This document shows, piece after piece, positions 1 to 7,858 of a stretch of DNA of 64,000 nt (position 1 is the stretch's first letter; each line of letters starts with the position of its first letter). The position numbers and the translations under genes were made by a program. The notes beneath the pieces were generated by a model that saw only the letters and a program-made list of their open reading frames with translations, did not search any database and was not told the origin of the DNA. The stretch is from Bacillota bacterium (GTDB lineage: Bacteria; Bacillota; Clostridia; Lachnospirales; Lachnospiraceae), in assembly GCA_023410575.1 (NCBI GenBank), contig JAEYPP010000071.1, positions 1 to 64,000 on the forward strand. The letters are read 5' to 3'.

Positions 1-392
1 TAAGGAACACCTACCTGACGGGATAATAAGATGTGCTCTTTAGTCTGAGCCATAACACCATCAGTAGCAGCAACTACAAGGATAGCACCATCCATCTGAG
101 CGGCACCAGTGATCATGTTCTTTACATAATCGGCATGTCCTGGACAGTCAACGTGTGCGTAGTGACGTTTCTTAGACTCGTACTCAACGTGAGAAGTAGA
201 AATAGTGATACCTCTTTCTCTTTCTTCTGGAGCTTTGTCGATGTTTTCAAAAGCAACAGCTTCACCAGTACCTAATCTATCATGTAAAGTCTTAGTAATT
301 GCAGCTGTTAAAGTTGTTTTACCATGATCTACGTGACCAATAGTACCGATATTACAATGTGGTTTGTTTCTTTCAAACTTAGCTTTAGCCAT
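1..392 (-). CDS. tuf: Elongation factor Tu, N-terminal part (cut by window edge)
   Basis: GTPase that delivers aminoacyl-tRNA to the ribosome in the cytoplasm. The reverse strand reads MAKAKFERNKPHCNIGTIGH and continues with the P-loop GHVDHGKT, the effector region with RGITIS, and DCPGHADY, all diagnostic of EF-Tu. About 130 N-terminal residues are present; the rest lies beyond position 1. The ATG at 392 follows an AAAGGAGG ribosome site. The gene lies downstream of fusA in the usual str-operon order but also has its own consensus promoter at 518-546, so it can be expressed independently. Identification is secure. Confidence 0.98.
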   Translation of the reverse strand, partial: MAKAKFERNKPHCNIGTIGHVDHGKTTLTAAITKTLHDRLGTGEAVAFENIDKAPEERERGITISTSHVEYESKKRHYAHVDCPGHADYVKNMITGAAQMDGAILVVAATDGVMAQTKEHILLSRQVGVP

Positions 393-517
393 TTTAAAAG
401 TCCTCCTTTAATTACGCCTGTCATTAAGCGTATTAATTTTTATTATTGATATGCCCATTTCTCTTTGAAATCGCACTCTAGCTCCCTGCAACGCAGAAGA
501 AGCATTTTATAAGCCTA

Positions 518-546
518 ATTATATTCGAAAAGTAAAATATTTTCAA
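518..546 (-). promoter_or_regulatory. tuf promoter, sigma-A type
   Basis: On the minus strand TTGAAA (546-541) is followed after exactly 17 bases by TATAAT (523-518). It lies between fusA and tuf and points at tuf, leaving a leader of about 120 bases. A separate tuf promoter inside the str operon is common. Confidence 0.75.
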
Positions 547-580
547 GCAGAAAATATAGTAGGTCTTATATTTATTTCAA

Positions 581-610
581 TAGAACAAGTACCCTTCGGT
601 ACATGTTCTA
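581..610 (-). other. fusA-tuf intercistronic hairpin
   Basis: A near-perfect 30-base palindrome (arms TAGAACA and GTACC, loop CTTC on the plus strand, one internal A-A mismatch) begins 9 bases after the fusA stop. No T-run follows on the minus strand, so it is not a strong terminator. It may be an mRNA 3'-end stabiliser or processing site between fusA and tuf; this is inference. Confidence 0.5.
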
Positions 611-618
611 TTGGTTTA

Positions 619-2736
619 TTATTTAGATTTGTTACTAAGAACTTTTTCTTGAACATTCTTTGGAACCTGCTCGTAAGTAGAGAAGAACATGGAGTAGGAA
701 CCACGGCCCTGTGTCTTAGAACGAAGTGTTGTAGAATAACCAAACATTTCTGACAAAGGAACGAATCCATGAATTACCTTAGAACCATTATTATCCTCTG
801 TACCTTCGATACGACCACGACGGGAACTGATATCACCGATAACATCACCCATGTAATCATCAGGAACAGTAACTTCAACTCTCATGATTGGCTCAAGTAA
901 AACTGCACCAGCTTTGTGCATTGCATCTTTGAATGCCATAGAACCAGCAATCTTGAATGCCATTTCATTAGAATCGACTTCATGGTAAGAACCATCATAG
1001 CAGTTAGCGCTAACACCAAGAACTGGGAATCCACCAAGAACACCACACTTCATAGCATCTTCAATACCTGCCTGTACAGCTGGGATATATTCCTTAGGAA
1101 TAGCACCACCAACTACACTGTTTGTAAACTCAAATGTCTTCTCTCCATTAACATCCATAGGAGCAAACTTAACTTTACAATGACCGTACTGACCACGACC
1201 ACCGGACTGTTTAGCGTACTTACTATCAATGTCAACTTCTCTAGTGATACCTTCTTTGTATGCAACCTGAGGTGCACCAACGTTAGCTTCTACTTTGAAT
1301 TCACGAAGAAGACGGTCAACGATAATCTCAAGGTGAAGTTCACCCATACCAGCGATGATTGTCTGTCCTGTTTCTTCGTCCGTACGAACACGGAATGTAG
1401 GATCTTCTTCAGCAAGTTTTGCTAAAGCTTCGCCCATCTTATCCTGTCCAGCTTTTGTCTTAGGCTCGATTGCAACGTCAATAACTGGTTCTGGGAATTC
1501 CATAGACTCTAAAATAACAGGAGACTTTTCATCACAGATAGTATCACCAGTTGTTGTAATCTTAAAACCTACTGCTGCAGCAATATCACCTGCGTATACT
1601 TTTTCGAGATCTTCTCTCTTATTCGCATGCATCTGAAGAATACGACCAACACGTTCTTTCTTATTCTTAGTAGCATTTAATACATAAGAACCGGAGTTCA
1701 GTGTACCAGAGTAAACTCTGAAGAATGCAAGCTTACCAACGAATGGATCAGCCATAATCTTAAATGCTAATGCTGCAAAAGGTTCTTCATCAGAAGAATG
1801 TCTTACAATTTCATTACCATCTTCATCAACACCATTGATTGCAGGAATGTCAGTTGGAGCTGGCATGTATTCAATTACTGCATCTAATAACTTCTGAACG
1901 CCCTTATTTCTATAAGCACTTCCGCAAAGTACAGGAATGATCTGAACTGCGATTGTTGCTTTTCTAAGAGCTGCTTTTAATTGATCTACAGATGGTTCAA
2001 CACCCTCTAAGTAACCTTCAAGTAATTCATCATCTGTTTCACAGATAGATTCAATCATAGCTGCTCTGTACTCATCAGCTTGATCTTTCATATCATCAGG
2101 GATTTCTTTGATCTCAATCTGATCTCCCTTGTCATCAAGATAGTAATAAGCTCTCATTTCAAAAAGATCGATAACACCAATGAAGCTATCTTCTTTACCA
2201 ATTGGTAATTGGATAGGAACAGCGTTCTTGCCTAATCTCTTCTTAATCATATCTACTACGTTGAAGAAGTTTGCACCAGAGATGTCCATCTTATTAACGA
2301 AAGCCATTCTTGGTACATTGTATTTATCTGCCTGACGCCATACAGTTTCAGACTGTGGTTCTACACCACCTTTTGCACAAAATACACCAACCGCACTGTC
2401 AAGTACACGTAAGGAACGCTCAACTTCGACAGTAAAGTCAACGTGGCCAGGGGTATCGATAATATTGATACGGTGCTCTGATGCGCCCGCTTTCTTTTTA
2501 TGCTCGAATTCCTGAGTCCAGTGACATGTTGTAGCGGCTGAAGTGATTGTGATACCTCTTTCTTGTTCCTGCTCCATCCAGTCCATAGTTGCAGTACCTT
2601 CATGAGTATCACCAATTTTGTAGTTAACACCGGTATAATATAAGATACGCTCTGTAAGAGTTGTCTTACCAGCATCGATATGAGCCATAATACCGATATT
2701 TCTTGTTCTCTCTAATGGGTATTCTCTTCCAGCCAA
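619..2736 (-). CDS. fusA: Elongation factor G
   Basis: Translocation GTPase of the ribosome, 705 residues, the normal family length. It starts MAGREYPLERTRNIGIMAHI with P-loop AHIDAGKT near residue 18, the switch region RGITITSAA near 60, DTPGHVDF near 95 and NKMD near 150. The C-terminal part carries GRGQYGH and the domain V motif SSRRGRIEG. An AAGGAGG ribosome site precedes the ATG. It is the third gene of rpsL-rpsG-fusA-tuf, transcribed leftward from the promoter at 4083-4111. Several long open frames on the opposite strand here are shadows. Confidence 0.99.
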   Translation of the reverse strand: MAGREYPLERTRNIGIMAHIDAGKTTLTERILYYTGVNYKIGDTHEGTATMDWMEQEQERGITITSAATTCHWTQEFEHKKKAGASEHRINIIDTPGHVDFTVEVERSLRVLDSAVGVFCAKGGVEPQSETVWRQADKYNVPRMAFVNKMDISGANFFNVVDMIKKRLGKNAVPIQLPIGKEDSFIGVIDLFEMRAYYYLDDKGDQIEIKEIPDDMKDQADEYRAAMIESICETDDELLEGYLEGVEPSVDQLKAALRKATIAVQIIPVLCGSAYRNKGVQKLLDAVIEYMPAPTDIPAINGVDEDGNEIVRHSSDEEPFAALAFKIMADPFVGKLAFFRVYSGTLNSGSYVLNATKNKKERVGRILQMHANKREDLEKVYAGDIAAAVGFKITTTGDTICDEKSPVILESMEFPEPVIDVAIEPKTKAGQDKMGEALAKLAEEDPTFRVRTDEETGQTIIAGMGELHLEIIVDRLLREFKVEANVGAPQVAYKEGITREVDIDSKYAKQSGGRGQYGHCKVKFAPMDVNGEKTFEFTNSVVGGAIPKEYIPAVQAGIEDAMKCGVLGGFPVLGVSANCYDGSYHEVDSNEMAFKIAGSMAFKDAMHKAGAVLLEPIMRVEVTVPDDYMGDVIGDISSRRGRIEGTEDNNGSKVIHGFVPLSEMFGYSTTLRSKTQGRGSYSMFFSTYEQVPKNVQEKVLSNKSK

Positions 2737-2862
2737 GGATTTTTCCTCCTTAATTAATTACAATTACTTATTGTAATTGCCTACTATACGATTCTAGGTT
2801 TACGTAATAGATAGCCACATAGACTACCTATTACAATAGGATTATGCAAAGATAATCGCTTA

Positions 2863-3333
2863 TTACCAACGATAATTTGCAAATGCTTTGTTTGCTTCTG
2901 CCATCTTATGCATATCTTCTTTTCTCTTAACAGCGGATCCAGTGTTAGCTGCAGCATCTAAGATTTCTCCTGCAAGTCTATCTACCTGAGTCTTCTCGCC
3001 TCTCTTACGTGAGAAGATTGTTAACCAACGAAGAGCTAATGCTTGTCTTCTGTCTGGTCTAACTTCGATTGGCACCTGATAAGTTGCACCACCGATACGA
3101 CGAGCTTTTACTTCTAATACAGGCATGATATTATTCATAGCCTCTTCGAACACTTCGATAGCATCCTTACCGGACTTTGCTGCTACCTTTTCAAAAGCGC
3201 CGTATACGATCTTCTGAGCAGTTCCCTTCTTACCATCAAGCATGATGTTGTTAATCAACTTAGTAACAATCTTGTTATTGTAAATTGGATCTGCTAATAC
3301 ATCTCTTTTTTGTATATGTCCTTTACGTGGCAC
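2863..3333 (-). CDS. rpsG: 30S ribosomal protein S7
   Basis: Primary 16S rRNA-binding protein of the small-subunit head. The product begins V(M)PRKGHIQKRDVLADPIYNN and includes the conserved stretch GGATYQVPIEVRPDRRQALA. The open frame extends to 3396, but the GTG at 3333 sits behind an AGGGAGG site and gives 156 residues, the standard S7 length, so this start is chosen. It is 204 bases downstream of rpsL, so the two are probably cotranscribed. Nothing unusual seen. Confidence 0.97.
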   Translation of the reverse strand: MPRKGHIQKRDVLADPIYNNKIVTKLINNIMLDGKKGTAQKIVYGAFEKVAAKSGKDAIEVFEEAMNNIMPVLEVKARRIGGATYQVPIEVRPDRRQALALRWLTIFSRKRGEKTQVDRLAGEILDAAANTGSAVKRKEDMHKMAEANKAFANYRW

Positions 3334-3537
3334 GTTGCTTCCCTCCTTAATATCGGTTACAAATTTACATGTAACCATTAATTCTACGGTACTCACATTA
3401 CTGTGTTCATGCTAGTTTAATATCTATATTTAAAATCGAACATACCGCAACCACTCAAGTATAAGTCGTTCTTTAAATAAAAAATTAACCCGGCATTCCA
3501 TGTAGCTCAAGCTACTAAATTAGTAATGAGAAAATTA

Positions 3538-3957
3538 TTATTTAGCGTCTTTAGGTCTCTTTGCTCCGTATTTGGAACGAGCCTGTCTTCTCTTTGCTAC
3601 ACCTGCTGTATCGAGTGTACCTCTGACGATGTGATATCTTGTACCTGGAAGGTCCTTTACTCTACCACCTCTGATTAATACAACACTATGCTCCTGAAGA
3701 TTGTGTCCTTCACCTGGGATATAGCTTGTTACTTCCATACCATTGCTCAAACGAACTCTGGCAATTTTTCTAAGCGCTGAGTTAGGCTTCTTAGGAGTTG
3801 CTGTTCTTACTGCTGTACATACGCCTCTCTTTTGAGGAGCGGATGTTTCTGTAGCTTTTTTCTGTAAGGAGTTAAATCCTTTTTGTAATGCTGGAGCAGT
3901 TGATTTCTTCTCCATCACTTTTCTGCCTTTTCTTACTAACTGGTTGAATGTTGGCAT
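3538..3957 (-). CDS. rpsL: 30S ribosomal protein S12
   Basis: Decoding-centre ribosomal protein and the classical streptomycin-resistance locus; 139 residues. It begins MPTFNQLVRKGRK and carries the conserved TATPKKPNSALRKIARVRLS and GGRVKDLPGTRYHIVRG. The wild-type-like lysines in the PKKPNSA and GRVKDLPG loops are present, so no resistance change is obvious. AGGAGG precedes the ATG. It is the first gene of the str operon, about 125 bases downstream of the promoter. Confidence 0.98.
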   Translation of the reverse strand: MPTFNQLVRKGRKVMEKKSTAPALQKGFNSLQKKATETSAPQKRGVCTAVRTATPKKPNSALRKIARVRLSNGMEVTSYIPGEGHNLQEHSVVLIRGGRVKDLPGTRYHIVRGTLDTAGVAKRRQARSKYGAKRPKDAK

Positions 3958-4082
3958 TAATTTTTCACCTCCTGATAAGTATTCGATGATTCGTGGTTGC
4001 TTATGCAGACTTTCTCTGCGTAGTCATTCTCCGTAGGAAATTGACATAACAAATAACATGCGCTACATTGCGCGCAGATTAG

Positions 4083-4111
4083 ATTATACTTCCGAAATGT
4101 GTCGTTGTCAA
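4083..4111 (-). promoter_or_regulatory. str operon promoter (rpsL-rpsG-fusA)
   Basis: A perfect housekeeping promoter on the minus strand: TTGACA (4111-4106), 17-base spacer, TATAAT (4088-4083). Transcription would start near 4076 and run into rpsL. The exact match to consensus fits a highly expressed ribosomal operon. Confidence 0.9.
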
Positions 4112-4184
4112 GGCTATTTTAAAGGTTATTTCCAATTTTTTTCTTGAAATTTTTTACGAATTTGACAGACATTTCAAACGAAAA

Positions 4185-4236
4185 CAAAAAAGACAACTTA
4201 ACAGTTACGTTAATTTCTGCCAAGTTGCCTTTTTTG
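4185..4236. terminator. Bidirectional terminator-like hairpin
   Basis: The arms AAAAAAGaCAACTT and AAGTTGcCTTTTTT pair with one mismatch around a loop of about 21 bases, giving A-runs and T-runs on both sides. It lies between divergent genes, where no terminator is required, so it may end a short antisense or leader transcript, or insulate the two promoters. Confidence 0.6.
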
Positions 4237-4645
4237 TGATTTGCTATTGATCTAATTTTTTGTACCATTTTTCTCTAAAGGTACTTTATTCCGTATTTAT
4301 CTTATGTATCTTGTTTCCTTATTTTACACATGCGTTTTCTCCAATACCAAGGGGTATCTGATACTTACTATGTATATCGTAAAATAATTCTTTTATCTTG
4401 ATGTGCATTAATTCTTCATACTTACATATGTTAAGAATGAATTTATTTCTCTTTTGTAGGTCAGTATTGTAACTGACTACTAAAGTATACACAATTCATT
4501 AGAATTAGTCAATATAATGCGACTAAATACATTATTTACCACAATATAAATGAATTTTCTATATTTTACATTCTTTTCATCATTTACAAAGGAAAATAAT
4601 AAAAATCAAAATAGCAAAGATTTTATTCCAATTAGGCATATACTA

Positions 4646-4654
4646 TGTTATAAT
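4646..4654 (+). promoter_or_regulatory. rpoD promoter, extended -10
   Basis: TGTTATAAT matches the extended -10 form TGnTATAAT. The -35 position (TTCCAA) is poor, which is usual for extended -10 promoters. The start codon of rpoD lies about 50 bases downstream. Confidence 0.65.
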
Positions 4655-4705
4655 GTTGATTGGTGACTTTTTTCGCCCAAGACGAAAATACTGGAGGTCC
4701 ATCCA

Positions 4706-5821
4706 ATGGAAGAACAAGTAAACAGCTTTGAAGCACGCTTAAAAGAATTAGTTGCTTTTGCTAATGATAATAAAGGTGTAATCGAGGTAGGAAAAGTAAA
4801 TGACTTCTTTAAAGAATTGAATCTGAATGTACGACAGATTGATAAAATATACGAGTATCTAGAAGCTAATAATATAGTAGTTTTAAATCCAACTGATGAT
4901 GATGAACCAGATGATGATATACTTCTCGAGTTAGAAGATGATACTGATGTTCTCGCAGATACTGAGGATATTTCTACTATGGTTGCTACAATTTCAGATG
5001 ATCCTGTAAAACAGTATCTAAAGGAAATCGGAAGTTATCCTCTTCTTTCGATTGCAGAAGAAATCGAATTAGCAAAAAAAATTGAAAATGGAGATGCAAT
5101 GGCAAAGCGTATTTTAGCTGAGTCTAACTTACGACTTGTCGTAAGTATTGCAAAACGATATGTAGGTCGCGGTTTATCTTTTCTTGATTTAATACAAGAA
5201 GGTAACTTAGGCTTAATAAAGGCTGTAGATAAATTTGATTATAGCAAAGGATATAAATTCAGTACGTATGCAACATGGTGGATTCGTCAGGCTATCACAC
5301 GTTCCATTGCTGATCAGTCTCGTACCATTCGTATACCAGTTCATATGTCAGAAGTTATTAATAAAACTTACCGTGTTTCACGTAATTTACTACAAGAACT
5401 AGGTAGGGAGCCAAGCGAACAAGAACTTGCTGATGCAATGAATCTTCCTATTGAAAAAGTTCGCGAAATTTTAAAGGTATCTGCAGATCCAATCTCGTTA
5501 GATACTCCAATCGGCGAAGAAGATGATAGTCACCTCGGAGATTTCATAAAAGATGATACGATTATGGGACCTGAGGATGCCGCATCTTATGCTGTACTTC
5601 AAGATCAAATCAGCAAACTACTTGACACACTTACTGACCGTGAACAACGTGTACTAATTCTACGTTTTGGATTACAAGATGGCAGAAGTCGTACTTTGGA
5701 GGAAGTTGGTAAGGAATTTAATGTTACTCGTGAACGTATTCGACAGATTGAAGCAAAAGCACTACGTAAATTAAGACATCCTAGTCGAGCACGTATGTTA
5801 AAGGGGTATGATCTTAACTAA
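4706..5821 (+). CDS. rpoD: RNA polymerase primary-type sigma factor (RpoD/SigA family)
   Basis: Promoter-recognition subunit of RNA polymerase, 371 residues. The N-terminal 60 residues fit sigma region 1.1, followed by an acidic linker (DDDEPDDD), region 1.2 (DPVKQYLKEIG), region 2 (NLRLVVSIAKRYVGRGLSF, FSTYATWWIRQAITR), region 3, and region 4 (REQRVLILRFGL, VTRERIRQIEAKALRKLR). All parts of a group 1 sigma factor are present. ACTGGAGGTCC precedes the ATG. In most Firmicutes rpoD follows dnaG; here it is alone behind its own promoter, divergent from the str operon, and followed 24 bases later by a plsC-like gene. A second primary-type paralogue elsewhere in the genome is therefore possible. 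Confidence 0.93.
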   Translation: MEEQVNSFEARLKELVAFANDNKGVIEVGKVNDFFKELNLNVRQIDKIYEYLEANNIVVLNPTDDDEPDDDILLELEDDTDVLADTEDISTMVATISDDPVKQYLKEIGSYPLLSIAEEIELAKKIENGDAMAKRILAESNLRLVVSIAKRYVGRGLSFLDLIQEGNLGLIKAVDKFDYSKGYKFSTYATWWIRQAITRSIADQSRTIRIPVHMSEVINKTYRVSRNLLQELGREPSEQELADAMNLPIEKVREILKVSADPISLDTPIGEEDDSHLGDFIKDDTIMGPEDAASYAVLQDQISKLLDTLTDREQRVLILRFGLQDGRSRTLEEVGKEFNVTRERIRQIEAKALRKLRHPSRARMLKGYDLN

Positions 5822-5845
5822 TCACATGTAAAGGGATGGATTTGT

Positions 5846-6556
5846 ATGAAGAGAATTGCTTTAATGTTTTTAAGAAGTTTCTTTAACTTACCACTATGGC
5901 TGTGGCAGTTACACGAATTATGCAAGATTGAAAAACATGATCGTTTTGAACGATATGCATGGATGCATCGTTTGGTTCCAATTGCAAATCGGCGTGGGCG
6001 TGTTAAGATTGAATGTCACGGACAAGAAAATATACCAAAAGAATCTGGATATATCTGTTTTCCAAACCATCAAGGGCTATTTGATGCTTTGGCGATTATT
6101 GAAACACATGAAAAGCCTTTTGTTACCGTCATGAAAAAAGAGGTAAAAGATGTCTTTTTACTCCGCAACATTATATGTTTATTTCAAGCTGAGATTATCG
6201 ACCGCGAAGATATTCGCCAATCCATGACAGTAATAAAGAATATGACCAATCGTGTAAAGGCAGGAGAGAACTTTGTAATCTTTGCAGAAGGAACAAGAAG
6301 TCGTGATGGAAATAACATCGGAGAGTTCAAAGGTGGTAGTTTCAAAAGTGCTATGAATGCTCGTTGCCCTATCGTTCCTGTTGCATTAATTGATTCTTAT
6401 AAAGCATTCGATACCAAATCGATTAAGAAATTAACAGTTCAAATTCATTATTTAAAACCTCTATACTATGAAGAATATCAAGGAATGAAATCTACTGAAA
6501 TCGCAAGTCTTGTTGAAAATAGAATTCGCGAAACGATTGCAGCAAATATAAAGTAG
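5846..6556 (+). CDS. 1-acylglycerol-3-phosphate acyltransferase-like protein (PlsC family)
   Basis: Likely adds the second acyl chain to lysophosphatidate in phospholipid synthesis, at the membrane. In 236 residues it shows the family motif I as NHQGLFD (H-x4-D, near residue 75), motif III as FAEGTRSRDG (near 148) and the later FKGGSFKSA and IVPVAL blocks. The N-terminus has a short hydrophobic segment but no clear multi-span region. AAGGGATGG precedes the ATG. It lies 24 bases after rpoD and is probably cotranscribed with it; the hairpin at 6566-6600 ends the unit. The exact acyl donor is not evident. Confidence 0.85.
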   Translation: MKRIALMFLRSFFNLPLWLWQLHELCKIEKHDRFERYAWMHRLVPIANRRGRVKIECHGQENIPKESGYICFPNHQGLFDALAIIETHEKPFVTVMKKEVKDVFLLRNIICLFQAEIIDREDIRQSMTVIKNMTNRVKAGENFVIFAEGTRSRDGNNIGEFKGGSFKSAMNARCPIVPVALIDSYKAFDTKSIKKLTVQIHYLKPLYYEEYQGMKSTEIASLVENRIRETIAANIK

Positions 6557-6565
6557 GATTAATTT

Positions 6566-6605
6566 AAAAGGACTGTCGCACCATGCAACAGTCCTTTTTG
6601 TTTTT
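6566..6605 (+). terminator. rpoD-plsC terminator
   Basis: AAAGGACTGT and ACAGTCCTTT pair around the loop CGCACCATGCA, followed by TTTTTGTTTTT. It is a classical intrinsic terminator and carries the CTGTYGCA-type motif shared by several terminators in this window. Confidence 0.85.
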
Positions 6606-6638
6606 GCAAATAAATAAAAACTACTAAGGAGAATCCCC

Positions 6639-7850
6639 TTATTTTATTAAATTCAATAAATTTGTGTCTTTGATATAACTGTTAACATTATACAATACAA
6701 GTACATCCGTAATACCGTTTTCTTGAATTAACTTTGAAATTGGCATATTCATATATCGTAAGTCCACCATATAGGTAGTTTCAAAATGGTTAGCCGCAAA
6801 TGGTGCAAAACAATGCGCATAGGAATCCTTGATAATGAGAAGTTTTTTCCCATTTTTATTTTCTGTATTAATTTCTACCAACGCGTTATTACCATTCAAA
6901 TACATAGAATATTTATCCTTTGTATCAAGATACTTAAATTCATATAGTGTATCCTTGATTTTTTGATCCATGTTATACTCGACCTGATACTTAAAATTAG
7001 TATCATAAATTTCCATCGTATCCGCTGGATTATTGACATTTACTTTCGAATAGATGGTTCCTAGGAAATCATTCGTTACTGCCTTAATGTGAAACTCATC
7101 TTTTGTCATTGGTGTGAAGCCCATTGTCTTGGCCCATTCAACATAAGCATAATATGCTCCATTTACAGTCCAATGGTGGTCGGTTCGATAAAAGATATAC
7201 TCCTTATCATGAGCATTCAGTATATCTCTTAAATCAATAAAATTATCACCTAAAGATGCACTTAATCGGTCCAAATATGCTCCTTGATCAAATCCTGTCG
7301 CAAATGGTGGCAATTTCTCTGATAAAACCTCAAAAGCTGTCGGTGCAATCATTGCATACACATGGTCCTTACCAAGCATTTCTTCATATTTCTCCATAAA
7401 TGTTTCTAGGCGCGCGGTATTTTTTTCTAATTGCTCTTGATTAACATCAGCATCCTCTACCTTCTCGATTAAATAGTCATCTTTTCCGAAATAAACACCA
7501 TTAATATCTTTTTTTAGTAAAGCAAGCTCAGTATATGTTTTTAGACCAATCCAACTGTCACGTAAGATAAACTGATCTGTAACATACGTCTCATAATCTC
7601 TAATATAACTACCATCTAATAAGCTCTCCCAAGTAAATGTTGGTTTACTTGCTAGAACACGATTCTCATTTTCTGAAAAGCCTCGATCTTTGCTTAAAAA
7701 GCTCGCAATTGTTAACCCGAAAATTAGAGCCAAAAAAATAACTGAATTGCTATATTTACCATATTTTTTTTTCTGTTGAACCACATGCTCACTCTTATCT
7801 ATCTTTGGAGGATTTGGTATCACAGAGTTGTTTTTCAAGTTATCTGTCAT
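6639..7850 (-). CDS. DHHW family protein (AlgX/AlgJ/DltD-like, SGNH-type)
   Basis: Probable surface or extracytoplasmic partner of an MBOAT O-acyltransferase in acylating an exported polymer. In 403 residues there is one N-terminal membrane span (about residues 35-55) and an external domain with the name-giving DHHW (TDHHWTVNGAYYAY, near 225), GKDDYLIEK near 122 and LLIIKDSYAHCFAPF near 345, typical of the AlgJ/AlgX SGNH-like fold. It is 8 bases after the MBOAT gene, the standard pairing. The operon also includes an ECF sigma/anti-sigma pair. The polymer cannot be named from sequence. Confidence 0.82.
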   Translation of the reverse strand: MTDNLKNNSVIPNPPKIDKSEHVVQQKKKYGKYSNSVIFLALIFGLTIASFLSKDRGFSENENRVLASKPTFTWESLLDGSYIRDYETYVTDQFILRDSWIGLKTYTELALLKKDINGVYFGKDDYLIEKVEDADVNQEQLEKNTARLETFMEKYEEMLGKDHVYAMIAPTAFEVLSEKLPPFATGFDQGAYLDRLSASLGDNFIDLRDILNAHDKEYIFYRTDHHWTVNGAYYAYVEWAKTMGFTPMTKDEFHIKAVTNDFLGTIYSKVNVNNPADTMEIYDTNFKYQVEYNMDQKIKDTLYEFKYLDTKDKYSMYLNGNNALVEINTENKNGKKLLIIKDSYAHCFAPFAANHFETTYMVDLRYMNMPISKLIQENGITDVLVLYNVNSYIKDTNLLNLIK

Positions 7851-7858
7851 AATACCTC

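Larger units (their letters stand above)
4112..4705. other. Divergent intergenic region rpsL/rpoD
   Basis: About 590 bases without a credible gene. It holds the hairpin at 4185-4236 and the rpoD extended -10 promoter at 4646-4654. The middle (4240-4640) is AT-rich and shows only a weak ATTCTT/AAGAAT inverted repeat near 4410-4440. I see no RNA gene in it. Confidence 0.6.

Noticed and set aside
916..1425. Open frame of 169 codons on the plus strand inside fusA
   Set aside because: It is antisense to the highly conserved fusA sequence, has no ribosome site, and its protein shows no family pattern; it follows from fusA codon use.
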